Origin: Rhizorhapis suberifaciens
GTDB lineage: Bacteria; Pseudomonadota; Alphaproteobacteria; Sphingomonadales; Sphingomonadaceae
Length of the DNA stretch: 64,000 nucleotides
Direction of reading: 5' to 3'
Assembly: GCF_014200045.1 (NCBI RefSeq)
Contig: NZ_JACHOV010000008.1
Location: 147,900 to 211,899 of the forward strand
A program made the translations under genes and the position numbers. Each line of letters starts with the position of its first letter. Position 1 is the first letter of the stretch. The notes beneath the pieces were generated by a model, which saw only the letters and a program-made list of their open reading frames with translations, searched no databases and had not been told where the DNA came from. Of this stretch, positions 17,440-27,488 are shown one piece after another.

Positions 17440-18693
17440 TTAACCTAACGCGGCCAGCTTTTCTTCCGCCAGCCGGTCAAGCTCCGCCCGACTCTTCTTC
17501 TCGGAAGCCGATTTCAACTGCCCGCAGGCGGCCATGATATCGCGCCCGCGGGGAGTCCGAACGGGCGCGGATATACCCGCTTCAAAGATGATGTCGGAAA
17601 AGCGCTTGATCCGCTCATGACTGGAACATTCGTAAGATGCACCGGGCCAGGGGTTGAAAGGGATCAGGTTGACCTTGGCCGGCAGGCGGTATTTGCGGAT
17701 CAGGCGGACAAGTTCCCGCGCATCCTCATCGCTGTCATTCTTGTCTTTCAGCATCACATATTCAAAGGTGATGCGCCGGGCATTGTTTGCGCCCGGATAG
17801 GCGGCGCAGGCTTCCAACAGTTCCTCAATGCCATATTTGCGGTTGATCGGTACGATTTCATCCCGGACATCTTTGGTCACCGCGTGTAGCGACACGGCAA
17901 GGTTCACGCCGATCTCTTCTCCCGCGCGCGCCATCATCGGCACGACCCCGGAGGTAGAAAGCGTAATGCGTCGCTTGCTGAGCGACAATCCGTCGCCGTC
18001 CATCACGACCTTCAATGCGTCCCGGACATTATCGAAATTATAAAGCGGCTCACCCATGCCCATCATGACGATATTGGTGAGCATCCGTCCATCTGTGGTA
18101 TATTGCGGCGCATCGTCATCTTCGTCATCGCCCGCGTCATTAGCGGCGGCCATGTTCCCCCGAGGCCATTCGCCCAGTGCGTCGCGGGCCAACATTACCT
18201 GCCCCACGATCTCCCCTGGAGTGAGATTCCGCACGAGCCGCATGGTGCCAGTGTGGCAAAAGCGGCAATTCAATGTGCAGCCCACCTGGCTGGAAACGCA
18301 CAACGTGCCGCGGTCGGCATCCGGGATGAACACCATTTCATAATCCTGGCCGTCGTCCGAACGGAGCAGCCATTTGCGGGTGCCGTCAGAGGAGACCTGC
18401 GCCTCCACCACCTCTGGCCGGCCAACGACGAAGCGCTCCGCCATCCAGCCGCGCATAGGCTTGGCGAGGTCGGTCATCCGTTCGAAATCGGTTTCGCCGC
18501 GATGATAAAGCCAGTGAAACAATTGCTTGGACCGCAGCTTCGCCTGCTTGGCGTCGAGGCCAGCCTCCTCCAGCACGGAACGGATCTGGACTTTGTTCAG
18601 ACCAAGAAGATCAATGCGGCCATCATCACGCGGGGTTACTTCGCGCGGCACTGGCACGGGGTCTATATGGCCGGGAATCTGCATGGCGCGCAT
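17440..18693 (-). CDS. rlmN: 23S rRNA (adenine(2503)-C(2))-methyltransferase RlmN
   Basis: Radical-SAM methyltransferase that methylates A2503 of 23S rRNA and A37 of some tRNAs. In its 417 residues the iron-sulfur CxxxCxxC is Cys139, Cys143, Cys146 (CTLNCRFC), and [19 protein letters not shown] and NLAVSLHA are RlmN signatures. The conserved C-terminal Cys is in [17 protein letters not shown] second in-frame ATG (18684) could be the start; neither has a clear ribosome binding site. An insertion with many acidic residues ([17 protein letters not shown]) lies between two conserved blocks and is likely a disordered loop. Confidence 0.96.
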   Translation of the reverse strand: MRAMQIPGHIDPVPVPREVTPRDDGRIDLLGLNKVQIRSVLEEAGLDAKQAKLRSKQLFHWLYHRGETDFERMTDLAKPMRGWMAERFVVGRPEVVEAQVSSDGTRKWLLRSDDGQDYEMVFIPDADRGTLCVSSQVGCTLNCRFCHTGTMRLVRNLTPGEIVGQVMLARDALGEWPRGNMAAANDAGDDEDDDAPQYTTDGRMLTNIVMMGMGEPLYNFDNVRDALKVVMDGDGLSLSKRRITLSTSGVVPMMARAGEEIGVNLAVSLHAVTKDVRDEIVPINRKYGIEELLEACAAYPGANNARRITFEYVMLKDKNDSDEDARELVRLIRKYRLPAKVNLIPFNPWPGASYECSSHERIKRFSDIIFEAGISAPVRTPRGRDIMAACGQLKSASEKKSRAELDRLAEEKLAALG

Positions 18694-18723
18694 ATAGGTG
18701 CAAAGGCGCGAAAAAGCCAGCGG

Positions 18724-18776
18724 CGAGGAAGTGGCTCAGTTTCCTCGTCGAAGCCGGACTATCAGAGGACGGCTTC
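18724..18776 (-). promoter_or_regulatory. two consecutive hairpins between ialB-like gene and rlmN
   Basis: GAAGCCG (18750-18756) pairs with CGGCTTC (18770-18776), and CGAGGAA (18724-18730) pairs with TTCCTCG (18741-18747). On the reverse strand the second is followed within about ten bases by a T5 run inside TGGCTTTTTCG. It could attenuate read-through from the upstream gene into rlmN. Confidence 0.4.
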
Positions 18777-18804
18777 AGGCTGTGCCGGCGGAGTGGCGAT
18801 GATG

Positions 18805-19293
18805 CTACAATCTCGCACACGCCAAAGCCGCCGCATCAATGGCCGTCGCCGCCCCGCGCAGGCCGTAGAGATCAACGAAACGGGAACCATTTTTGCCTGC
18901 CCCCCGTACACTCATGCTGGCACCCATCCGGATAGCGGCGATGATCGCGGCGTCCACGCGCTTGTTCGGCGCCCATGCGTCCGCGCTGCCCGCGATCAGG
19001 TCAAAGCGGCGAACTCCAATGGCCAGCATGACTGGAGACTTCAGGTCCCGTTCCCGGCTCAAGCGAAAATGCACTTGGCCGCGAACGCCCTTCCTTGGCC
19101 AATAGCCCACGGACGCAAAGGCGCGCCAGCGGCCATTGCTCGCCCGCCTTTCCGGCTCGGCAATGGCATAGCAGCGGGGTGGACCAGGATCCCGGAACGC
19201 CCCCCAGCTTCCGAACACGCCCAATGATTCCCGAGCATGCGCCGGAGTCACCAGAGTCATTGCCGCCAGGAAAAAAAGGAACGCGCGCTTCAT
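18805..19293 (-). CDS. exported IalB-like (invasion-associated locus B) family protein
   Basis: A 162-residue protein with a clear signal peptide (MKRAFLFFLAAMTLVTPAHA, cleavage after AHA). The mature part starts LGVFGSWGAFRD and holds a single CYA motif, an arrangement seen in IalB-like proteins of alphaproteobacteria. Function is unknown beyond an envelope location; in sphingomonads such genes are not tied to invasion. It is divergent from dnaN, with 166 bp between starts, and upstream of rlmN on the same strand. The family assignment is by resemblance, not by search. Confidence 0.65.
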   Translation of the reverse strand: MKRAFLFFLAAMTLVTPAHARESLGVFGSWGAFRDPGPPRCYAIAEPERRASNGRWRAFASVGYWPRKGVRGQVHFRLSRERDLKSPVMLAIGVRRFDLIAGSADAWAPNKRVDAAIIAAIRMGASMSVRGAGKNGSRFVDLYGLRGAATAIDAAALACARL

Positions 19294-19459
19294 CTCCGCG
19301 CCACCAAGCGCAATTATAGCGGCTTTGCAAGCATTGGCACTACAAAAGCGTCTCGTCCCTCCTTGCTCCGCTCATCATAGCTGGTAATGAAGGAAAGAAT
19401 CCTTTCACCACAGCGGCCCACCATTCCTTGGCAGGGTCAGAATAGAAGCGGAACAGGGA

Positions 19460-20572
19460 ATGAAGGCGACAATAGAACGGGCGACTTTGCTCAAAAGCCT
19501 TAGCCACGTGCAATCGGTGGTGGAACGGCGCAATACCATTCCCATCCTGTCCAATGTTTTGATCGAGGCCACCTCCGACGGCGCGATCAAACTGATGGCG
19601 ACGGATCTCGACCTCCAGATTGTTGACACCGTTCAAGCCCAGGTGGAGACCCCTGGCGCAACCACGGTTTCCGCGCATACCTTGTTCGACATTGTCCGCA
19701 AGCTGCCCGAGGGAAGCCAGGTGTCATTGTCGGCGGCGGAGGGCAAAATGCAGGTCAATGCAGGCCGCGCCCGGTTTAGCCTGCAAACTTTGCCCCGCGA
19801 CGATTTTCCCGTGATTGCCGAGGGTGATCTGCCGGTCAGTTTCGAGCTGCCCGCCTCTACCCTCATCCAGATCATCGACAAGACGCGCTTTGCCATTTCG
19901 ACTGAAGAGACGCGTTATTATCTGAACGGCATCTTCTTGCACGTGTCGGATGAAGCCCAACCGGTGCTGAAGGCTGCTGCGACTGACGGTCATCGCCTCG
20001 CCCGGGTAACCGTTCCCCGGCCGGATGGTGCGGAAGGGATGCCGGACATCATCGTGCCGCGCAAATGCATCGGTGAGCTGCGCAAGCTGCTCGACGAAGT
20101 GGACGGCAGTGTGCTGGTCGACTTGAGCGCCAGCAAGATCCGCTTTGGCCTGGGCAGTGCGATTCTGACCAGCAAACTGATCGACGGTACTTTCCCCGAT
20201 TACAGCCGCGTCATCCCGACCGGCAATGACAAGCTGCTCCGGATCGACCCACGCAGCTTTGAGGAAGGCGTTGACCGCGTCGCCACGATTGCCACGGAAA
20301 AGACCCGCGCCGTGAAGATGGCTTTGGACCGTGACAAGATCACTCTTTCCGTTACCAGCCCTGAAAACGGCACCGCGGCCGAAGAAGTGCCGGGCGACTA
20401 TAGCAGCGAAGCGTTTGAGATTGGCTTCAACGCCCGTTATCTGCTGGACATATTGCAGCAGATGCAGGGCGATCTGGTCGAGCTTCACTTGGCGGACGCC
20501 GCAGCGCCCACATTGTTGCGCGAAAATGACAAGAGCGCGGCGCTTTATGTGCTGATGCCGATGCGAGTCTAA
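19460..20572 (+). CDS. dnaN: DNA polymerase III sliding clamp (beta subunit)
   Basis: A 370-residue clamp with the usual three clamp subdomains. The N-terminus KSLSHVQSVVERRNTIPILSN, the central ATDGHRLA and the C-terminal LYVLMPMRV are strongly conserved. It encircles DNA and tethers replicative polymerase. It is not next to dnaA, which is common in sphingomonads. A strong terminator follows 24 bp after the stop, so it is transcribed separately from mdh. Confidence 0.98.
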   Translation: MKATIERATLLKSLSHVQSVVERRNTIPILSNVLIEATSDGAIKLMATDLDLQIVDTVQAQVETPGATTVSAHTLFDIVRKLPEGSQVSLSAAEGKMQVNAGRARFSLQTLPRDDFPVIAEGDLPVSFELPASTLIQIIDKTRFAISTEETRYYLNGIFLHVSDEAQPVLKAAATDGHRLARVTVPRPDGAEGMPDIIVPRKCIGELRKLLDEVDGSVLVDLSASKIRFGLGSAILTSKLIDGTFPDYSRVIPTGNDKLLRIDPRSFEEGVDRVATIATEKTRAVKMALDRDKITLSVTSPENGTAAEEVPGDYSSEAFEIGFNARYLLDILQQMQGDLVELHLADAAAPTLLRENDKSAALYVLMPMRV

Positions 20573-20595
20573 GGCTTCGCCCCGTAAAAATCATG

Positions 20596-20628
20596 AACGC
20601 CCCGCCCACCAGCGGGGCGTTTTTGTTT
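20596..20628 (+). terminator. rho-independent terminator of dnaN
   Basis: AACGCCCCGC (20596-20605) pairs with GCGGGGCGTT (20612-20621) around a 6-nt loop, followed by TTTTTGTTT. It lies just after the dnaN stop. Confidence 0.92.
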
Positions 20629-20736
20629 GACCTTATACAAACTTCCCTTGATATCTTTTTGAAGATTATTGCGCTTGCGAATGAGTTGCAAAGATAATCG
20701 GCTTCAGGCGCTTTTGAGCGGTTGAACTCTTTATAA

Positions 20737-21765
<1,029 letters not shown>

Positions 21766-21831
21766 TATATATCCCGGCGCAAGGCGCGTCCAGCTCTGCC
21801 CAATCGTCCAGATAATTAGGTGGAAATGCAT

Positions 21832-21918
21832 ATGAAGGAATGGCGCCGGGCACCGAAAATTTGCGAGATCGAGGCGGAGAATCCCGGTAGGGACGATTTG
21901 TTTTTGTCTCTGGCGTAG
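21832..21918 (+). CDS. possible 28-residue small protein between mdh and sucD
   Basis: A short frame starts at ATG 21832 (MKEWRRAPKICEIEAENPG, then RDDLFLSLA) and stops with TAG at 21918. The ribosome binding site AGGTGG (21818-21823) lies eight bases upstream, as good as that of any gene in the cluster. The peptide is charged and has one Cys and one Trp. I do not recognise it. An alternative ATG at 21826 is too close to the ribosome binding site. It could be a true small protein, a leader peptide or chance; only conservation can decide. Confidence 0.4.
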   Translation: MKEWRRAPKICEIEAENPGRDDLFLSLA

Positions 21919-21921
21919 CAA

Positions 21922-21947
21922 CTGGGCTCCGGCCTTCGCCGGGGTAC
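21922..21947. repeat. solo hairpin related to the GIY-YIG flanking repeat
   Basis: CTGGGCTCCGGC, CTTC, then GCCGGGGTAC form a hairpin upstream of sucD. It aligns without gaps to the GIY-YIG arm sequence 27447-27472 with only six differences over 26 bases, several of them compensating within the stem. Confidence 0.65.
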
Positions 21948-21964
21948 TGAAAGGACGGAATTAG

Positions 21965-22858
21965 ATGTCAATTCTCGTGAACAAAAACACGAAAGTGCTT
22001 ACTCAGGGGATGACCGGCGCGACCGGCACGTTCCATACGGAGCAGGCGCTGGCTTATGGCACGCAGATGGTCGGCGGCGTGACGCCGGGCAAGGGCGGCA
22101 CGACCCATATCGGCCTGCCGAACTTCGACACGGTGCAGGAGGCCAAGCAGGCGACCGGCGCGGACGCCAGCGTCATCTATGTGCCGCCGCCCTTCGCGGC
22201 TGACTCCATCCTGGAAGCCATCGACGCGGAAATCCCGCTTATCGTCTGCATCACCGAAGGCATCCCGGTTCTTGATATGGTGCACGTAAAGCGGGCACTG
22301 AGCGGTTCCAAGTCGCGTTTGATCGGCCCCAATTGCCCGGGCGTCCTGACGCCGAATGAATGCAAGATCGGCATCATGCCGGGTAGCATTTTCCAGAAGG
22401 GCAGCGTCGGCGTTGTTTCCCGCTCTGGCACGCTCACTTATGAGGCCGTGCATCAGACCACGGCAGCCGGCCTTGGACAAACCACTGCGGTCGGCATCGG
22501 CGGCGACCCGGTCAACGGCACCAACTTCATTGACGTGCTGGAACTATTCCTGGCGGACGATGCCACTGAATCCATCATCATGATCGGCGAAATCGGCGGC
22601 AGCGCTGAGGAAGAGGCCGCGCAGTTCATCAAGGATGAGGCGAAGCGCGGTCGCAAGAAGCCGATGGTCGGCTTCATCGCCGGACGTACTGCTCCTCCGG
22701 GCCGCCGCATGGGCCATGCTGGGGCGATTGTCTCCGGTGGCCAGGGCGGCGCGGAGGACAAGATCGCCGCCATGGAAGCGGCGGGCATTCGCGTGTCCCC
22801 CAGCCCGTCCGAACTCGGCACCACCCTTGCCGCGTTGCTGAAGGGCGTTCCCGCCTAA
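21965..22858 (+). CDS. sucD: succinate--CoA ligase (ADP-forming), alpha subunit
   Basis: The 297-residue alpha subunit of succinyl-CoA synthetase, which carries the phosphohistidine: His near residue 251 in [12 protein letters not shown]. The CoA-binding N-terminus ([19 protein letters not shown]) and PNCPGVLTP are typical. The partner beta subunit gene sucC, which usually sits directly upstream, is not in this window, so it must be elsewhere. Followed by sucA after 92 bp containing two hairpins. Confidence 0.97.
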   Translation: MSILVNKNTKVLTQGMTGATGTFHTEQALAYGTQMVGGVTPGKGGTTHIGLPNFDTVQEAKQATGADASVIYVPPPFAADSILEAIDAEIPLIVCITEGIPVLDMVHVKRALSGSKSRLIGPNCPGVLTPNECKIGIMPGSIFQKGSVGVVSRSGTLTYEAVHQTTAAGLGQTTAVGIGGDPVNGTNFIDVLELFLADDATESIIMIGEIGGSAEEEAAQFIKDEAKRGRKKPMVGFIAGRTAPPGRRMGHAGAIVSGGQGGAEDKIAAMEAAGIRVSPSPSELGTTLAALLKGVPA

Positions 22859-22877
22859 GGCGATAGCACGCCGATCC

Positions 22878-22929
22878 GTTCTGTTTTCAGAACAAGCCAG
22901 AAAGCCCGCCGCTTTTCCCGGCGGCGGGC
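22878..22929 (+). promoter_or_regulatory. two hairpins in the sucD-sucA gap
   Basis: GTTCTG-TTTT-CAGAAC (22878-22893) is followed by GCCCGCCGC (22904-22912) paired with GCGGCGGGC (22921-22929). Neither is followed by a T-tract, so they are more likely RNA stability or processing structures than terminators. Confidence 0.5.
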
Positions 22930-22950
22930 CGGCAATCAAGGACAAGTCTC

Positions 22951-25860
22951 ATGGGTTTCGAGGGTCAGGATTTCGAAGGCATTGAGGGCGTGAGCCCCTC
23001 CTTCGTGGAATCGCTCTACCGCCAGTTTGCCGTCAACCCCTCGAGCGTCGCGCCTGAATGGCAGCGCTGGTTCGACGGGCTGGAACAAAGCGCTTCCGGG
23101 CCGAGCTGGCAGCGGAAGAACTGGCCCCCAGTAAACGATGACAGTTTAACGGCTGCCCTCGATCCAACCCAGATGGTGGTTGAGGGAAAGTCGGCCAAGC
23201 CGGCCAAGGCTGCTGTCTCGGCCTCCGACATTGCCGCCGCCGCCGCGGACTCGATCCGTGCCATGATGCTCATTCGCACCTATCGCGTGCGCGGGCATCT
23301 GGCCGCCAATCTCGACCCCCTCGGCCTTAGCAAGCGGGACTTGCCTGCGGATCTGACCCCTGAATATCACGGCTTTACCGGCGCTGATCTTGACAAGCCT
23401 GTTTATCTGGGCGGCGCTCTGGGCCTTGAAAACGCTACCGTGCGTGAACTGGTCGACATCTTGCGCGCCAACTACTGCGGCAATGTTGGGCTGGAATATA
23501 TGCACATCTCCGACGTGGAGGAGCGCCGCTTCCTTCAGGATCGCATGGAGGGCAAGGACAAGGCCATTGAATTCACGCCGGAAGGCAAGAAAGCGATTTT
23601 GGCCAAGGTCATTCACGCCGAGCAATATGAGAAATTTCTCGGCAAGAAATATGTCGGGACCAAGCGCTTTGGCCTGGATGGCGGCGAATCCATGATCCCG
23701 GCGCTGGAAAGCGTCATTAAATATGGCAGCCATTATGGCGTGCGCGAGATCGTGTACGGCATGGCGCATCGCGGCCGCCTCAACGTGCTGGCCAATGTCA
23801 TGGCGAAGGGCTTCCGCGTCATCTTTCACGAATTTTCGGGTGGCACAGCCAATCCCGAGGACGTCGGAGGATCAGGCGACGTCAAATATCACCTTGGCAC
23901 CTCGACCGACCGCGAGTTCGACGGCGTCAACGTCCACATGTCGCTGGTGCCTAACCCATCGCACCTTGAAACCGTCGATCCGGTAGTGCTCGGCAAGGTC
24001 CGCGCGCAGCAGGTGATTCGCGACGACCTCGCGCAGCACAAGGAAGTGCTGCCGGTTCTCATCCACGGCGATGCGGCCTTTGCAGGTCAAGGCATCGTCT
24101 GGGAATGCCTCGGTTTTTCGGGCATTCGCGGATACAATACTGGCGGCTGCATCCACTTCATCGTCAACAACCAGGTGGGCTTTACCACCTCGCCGCAGTT
24201 CGCACGCTCCTCACCCTATCCCAGCGATGTGGCCAAGGGGGTGCAGGCGCCCATCTTCCACGTGAATGGCGATGATCCTGAGGCCGTGACCTTTGCCTGC
24301 AAAATGGCGATTGAGTTCCGCCAGACCTTCCACCGCGACATCGTCATCGACATGTGGTGCTATCGCCGCTTTGGTCACAATGAGGGCGATGAGCCCAGCT
24401 TCACGCAGCCGCTGATGTACGCCCAAATTCGGAAGCATCCGCCGGTCAGCGAAATCTACTCGGCGCGCCTAAAGAGCGAAGGCGTGGTTGATGACAGCTT
24501 TGCCGCATCGGTGACCGCTGAATTCACCGGACATCTCGAAGACGAGTTCGATAGCGCAAAAAGCTACAAGCCCAACAAAGCGGATTGGTTTGCGGGCCGC
24601 TGGTCGGGCCTGCATCAGCCCGCGGACATCGAAACTGCTCGGCAGAATGTCGATACCGCAATCGAAAAGAAGCTGTTAGACAGCCTTGGCCGCACCCTGA
24701 CGGCAGTTCCGCAGAACCATAACGTCCACAAGACACTCCGTCGTATCCTGGACCAGAAGGCGGAAATGTTCCGCACCGGTCAAAATTTCGACTGGGCCAC
24801 TGGGGAGGCGCTGGCTTTTGGCGGCTTGCTTTCCGAAGGCTATAGTGTGCGCCTTTCGGGCCAGGATTCAGGGCGCGGCACTTTCAGCCAACGGCACAGC
24901 GTCTGGGTCGATCAGAACAGCGAAGAGAAATATATTCCGCTCTCGACTGTTCCCCATGGGCGCTTCGAGGTGCTGGACAGCCCGCTATCAGAATATGGCG
25001 TGCTCGGTTTCGAATATGGCTATGCCATGGCCGATCCAAAAACACTGGTCCTCTGGGAAGCGCAATTCGGCGATTTCGCCAACGGCGCACAGATCGTAAT
25101 CGACCAATATATTGCCTCTTCGGAATCTAAGTGGCTACGCGCCAACGGCCTCGTCCTGCTGTTGCCTCATGGTTATGAGGGTCAAGGCCCCGAACACAGC
25201 TCCGCGCGCCTGGAACGCTATCTGCAGCTTTGTGCAGAGGGCAATATCCAGGTAGCGAACTGCACCACGCCCGCAAATTACTTCCATATCCTGCGGCGGC
25301 AAATGCTGCGTTCCTTCCGCAAGCCGCTCATCATCATGACCCCGAAGTCGCTGCTTCGTCATAAAATGGCGGTGTCAAAGGCCGAAGATTTCATGGGCGA
25401 CACGCATTTCATGCGAATATTGTCGGATCCCAGCGCGCCCAAGGACGAAGATACGAAGCGCCTGGTCCTTTGCACGGGCAAGGTAGCCTATGACCTGATC
25501 GAAGCGCGAGACGCGGCCGGTGACAAGAATACCCAGATCGTCCGCCTCGAACAGCTTTACCCCTTCCCCGCCGAGCCGCTGGTGACGCGTCTGAAACGCA
25601 TGACCAATCTGGAAGAAATTGTGTGGGCGCAAGAAGAGCCCAAGAATAACGGTGCCTGGTTCTTCGTCGAGCCCTATATCGAACAGTGCCTCACCCAGGC
25701 GGACATCGGGCCAAAGCGCGCCCGCTATGCCGGCCGCAAGGCATCCGCCTCCCCGGCTACCGGCCTTGCCAAGCGCCACGTCGCCGAACAGGGCGCGCTA
25801 GTCGCCGATGCTCTGGGGCACAGCGTCCGTGAAGAAATCAAACGCCAGCAGAAGGGTTGA
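22951..25860 (+). CDS. sucA: 2-oxoglutarate dehydrogenase E1 component
   Basis: A 969-residue thiamine-diphosphate-dependent decarboxylase, E1 of the 2-oxoglutarate dehydrogenase complex. The N-terminal segment ([25 protein letters not shown]) recruits the complex. [42 protein letters not shown] (cofactor binding) and [21 protein letters not shown] follow in order. Full length for the family. Its stop is just before sucB, with 8 bp between, so the two are translated together. Confidence 0.98.
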   Translation: MGFEGQDFEGIEGVSPSFVESLYRQFAVNPSSVAPEWQRWFDGLEQSASGPSWQRKNWPPVNDDSLTAALDPTQMVVEGKSAKPAKAAVSASDIAAAAADSIRAMMLIRTYRVRGHLAANLDPLGLSKRDLPADLTPEYHGFTGADLDKPVYLGGALGLENATVRELVDILRANYCGNVGLEYMHISDVEERRFLQDRMEGKDKAIEFTPEGKKAILAKVIHAEQYEKFLGKKYVGTKRFGLDGGESMIPALESVIKYGSHYGVREIVYGMAHRGRLNVLANVMAKGFRVIFHEFSGGTANPEDVGGSGDVKYHLGTSTDREFDGVNVHMSLVPNPSHLETVDPVVLGKVRAQQVIRDDLAQHKEVLPVLIHGDAAFAGQGIVWECLGFSGIRGYNTGGCIHFIVNNQVGFTTSPQFARSSPYPSDVAKGVQAPIFHVNGDDPEAVTFACKMAIEFRQTFHRDIVIDMWCYRRFGHNEGDEPSFTQPLMYAQIRKHPPVSEIYSARLKSEGVVDDSFAASVTAEFTGHLEDEFDSAKSYKPNKADWFAGRWSGLHQPADIETARQNVDTAIEKKLLDSLGRTLTAVPQNHNVHKTLRRILDQKAEMFRTGQNFDWATGEALAFGGLLSEGYSVRLSGQDSGRGTFSQRHSVWVDQNSEEKYIPLSTVPHGRFEVLDSPLSEYGVLGFEYGYAMADPKTLVLWEAQFGDFANGAQIVIDQYIASSESKWLRANGLVLLLPHGYEGQGPEHSSARLERYLQLCAEGNIQVANCTTPANYFHILRRQMLRSFRKPLIIMTPKSLLRHKMAVSKAEDFMGDTHFMRILSDPSAPKDEDTKRLVLCTGKVAYDLIEARDAAGDKNTQIVRLEQLYPFPAEPLVTRLKRMTNLEEIVWAQEEPKNNGAWFFVEPYIEQCLTQADIGPKRARYAGRKASASPATGLAKRHVAEQGALVADALGHSVREEIKRQQKG

Positions 25861-25868
25861 TCAAGACC

Positions 25869-27107
25869 ATGGCAATCGAAGTCAAAGTGCCGGTTCTCGG
25901 CGAATCCATCACCGAAGCAACGGTCGGCCAATGGTTGAAGAAGCCTGGTGATCCAGTGGCCGCCGATGAACCGGTTGCCAGCCTTGAAACCGACAAGGTC
26001 GCGATTGACGTGCCTGCTCCCAAGGCCGGCGTCATGGGCGATCTGGTGGTGGCTGAAGGCGACACGGTCGAGGTCGGCGCAATTATCGCCTATATCCAGG
26101 ATGGCGTCGGAGCCCCCGCAAAACCCGCTGCACAGGCTCAAGCGGCATCCGCACCTGCCGCCGCTGCGGCTCCGGCTCCGTCCCTTGAAGCGGTATCAAC
26201 TGAAGGCAGTTCCGCCGCGCTCACCCTGTCCCCTGCCGTCCGCCGGTTGGTGCTGGAGCATGGGCTTGATCCCAGCAGCATCAAAGGATCGGGCAAGGAC
26301 GGCCGCCTCACCAAGGATGACGTCATGTCTGCCGTCGAAGCCGGAAGTGCACGTCCCGCGACGCCTGCACCCGCTTTGACTCCTGTCGCCGCTCCGGTCG
26401 CCGCCGGCCGCAAGGAAGAACGGGTCCGCATGACCCGCCTGCGCCAGACCGTCGCCAAGCGCTTGAAAAGCGCTCAGGAAAATGCGGCCCTGCTCACGAC
26501 CTTCAACGATGTCGACATGACCGCGGTCATGGAGGCGCGCACCAAATATAAGGACCTGTTCGAAAAGAAGCATGGCGTCCGGCTTGGCTTCATGGGCTTT
26601 TTCGTGAAAGCCGCCTGCATGGCGCTGAAGGATGTACCTGCAGTAAATGCCTTCATCGAAGGCGACGAGATCGTGTACCACGACTATGCCGACATTTCGG
26701 TCGCGGTCAGTGCTCCCAATGGCCTTGTCGTGCCGGTCATCCGCGACGCACAGGACATGAGCGTGGCGCAGGTCGAGCGGACCATCGGCGACTTCGGCAA
26801 GCGCGCCAAGGACGGCTCGCTCACCATCGAGGAAATGAAGGGCGGCACCTTCACCATTTCCAATGGCGGCGTCTTCGGCTCGCTGCTCTCCACCCCGATC
26901 ATCAACCCGCCGCAGAGCGCGGTTCTGGGCCTCCACCGCATCGAGGAACGGCCGGTCGTCGTGAACGGTCAGATCGTGGCGCGGCCGATGATGTATCTGG
27001 CGCTATCCTATGACCATCGCATCATCGACGGGCGCGAAGCAGTGACGTTCCTGGTGGCGCTCAAGAACGCGATCGAGGATCCGACCCGGTTGCTGATCGA
27101 TCTGTAG
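25869..27107 (+). CDS. sucB: dihydrolipoyllysine-residue succinyltransferase (E2)
   Basis: The 412-residue E2 core of the 2-oxoglutarate dehydrogenase complex. One lipoyl domain comes first, with the lipoylated Lys43 in ETDKVAID, then an Ala/Pro linker, a peripheral-subunit-binding domain (~118-155, [16 protein letters not shown]) and the catalytic domain ending with [10 protein letters not shown] (His383, Asp387). ATG 25869 fits the family start [13 protein letters not shown]; an in-frame TTG at 25857 would overlap the sucA stop. The GIY-YIG repeat unit begins only 5 bp after its stop codon. Confidence 0.97.
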   Translation: MAIEVKVPVLGESITEATVGQWLKKPGDPVAADEPVASLETDKVAIDVPAPKAGVMGDLVVAEGDTVEVGAIIAYIQDGVGAPAKPAAQAQAASAPAAAAAPAPSLEAVSTEGSSAALTLSPAVRRLVLEHGLDPSSIKGSGKDGRLTKDDVMSAVEAGSARPATPAPALTPVAAPVAAGRKEERVRMTRLRQTVAKRLKSAQENAALLTTFNDVDMTAVMEARTKYKDLFEKKHGVRLGFMGFFVKAACMALKDVPAVNAFIEGDEIVYHDYADISVAVSAPNGLVVPVIRDAQDMSVAQVERTIGDFGKRAKDGSLTIEEMKGGTFTISNGGVFGSLLSTPIINPPQSAVLGLHRIEERPVVVNGQIVARPMMYLALSYDHRIIDGREAVTFLVALKNAIEDPTRLLIDL

Positions 27108-27112
27108 TTTCA

Positions 27113-27143
27113 GTGCTCCTGCGAAAGCAGGAGCCCAGGGTGG
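27113..27143. repeat. left inverted repeat of the GIY-YIG unit
   Basis: A 31-bp sequence, exactly the reverse complement of 27442-27472. It contains GCTCCTGC-GAAA-GCAGGAGC (27115-27134), an 8-bp perfect stem with a GNRA-type tetraloop, followed by CCAGGGTGG. Confidence 0.95.
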
Positions 27144-27440
27144 AGGGCACCACGAAAGCAGGCTTCGTTTACCTGATGGCCAACCGGCGAAATGGAACGC
27201 TGTATCTCGGCGTGACCAACCATCTCGTGGCACGAGCCTATCAGCACCGCAAATGGCCTGATCAACGGCTTCACCCGGGAACATGGCTGCAAATTGCTGG
27301 TCTGGTACGAGCATTATGAGGACTTGCAGAAAGCGCGCCGTCGCGAACTGCAAATGAAGAAATGGAAACGGAGTTGGAAGGTTGAGCTGATAGAGCGGGA
27401 AAACCCCCAATGGCTGGATCTGTTCGACCGCTTGTTCTGA
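27140..27440 (+). pseudogene. GIY-YIG nuclease family protein, broken by a +1 frameshift
   Basis: The first part reads GFVYLMANRRNGTLYLGVTN, the GIY-YIG motif in the form xVY...LYLGVT, and continues through LVARAYQHRK. At about 27249-27253 (CGCAAATGG) the frame shifts. Removing one A restores HRNGLINGFTREHG, LLVWYEHYEDL, RRRELQMKKWKRSWK and ENPQWLDLF, ending TGA at 27440. These blocks are the conserved remainder of the small single-domain GIY-YIG family (about 95-100 residues) common in sphingomonads. A sequencing error in the A-run cannot be excluded. These proteins are putative DNA endonucleases; their role is not established. Confidence 0.85.
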
Positions 27441-27441
27441 A

Positions 27442-27472
27442 CCACCCTGGGCTCCTGCTTTCGCAGGAGCAC
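27442..27472. repeat. right inverted repeat of the GIY-YIG unit
   Basis: The perfect reverse complement of 27113-27143. The identity stops exactly at both ends of the 31 bp, so the match is not a chance palindrome. It ends 16 bp before the lpd start. Confidence 0.95.
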
Positions 27473-27488
27473 ATTTGAAGAGGTTAAA

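Larger units (their letters stand above)
27113..27472 (+). mobile_element. 360-bp unit: GIY-YIG gene bounded by perfect 31-bp inverted repeats
   Basis: A GIY-YIG reading frame fills the whole space between two inverted repeats (27113-27143 and 27442-27472). The frame starts inside the left repeat (GTG at 27140) and stops one base before the right repeat. The unit separates sucB from lpd, which are normally adjacent. Each repeat is itself a hairpin with a GAAA tetraloop. The tight architecture suggests a self-contained, possibly mobile, nuclease unit related to REP elements; mobility is inferred. No target duplication is evident. Confidence 0.6.

Noticed and set aside
21832..21918. PqqA-like peptide precursor
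   Set aside because: The W-x3-PK-x2-E opening is superficially similar, but the Glu-x3-Tyr crosslink motif is missing and no radical-SAM partner is nearby.
27113..27319. 60-odd-residue intact small protein
   Set aside because: It is only the N-terminal half of the frameshifted GIY-YIG gene; the rest is in another frame.
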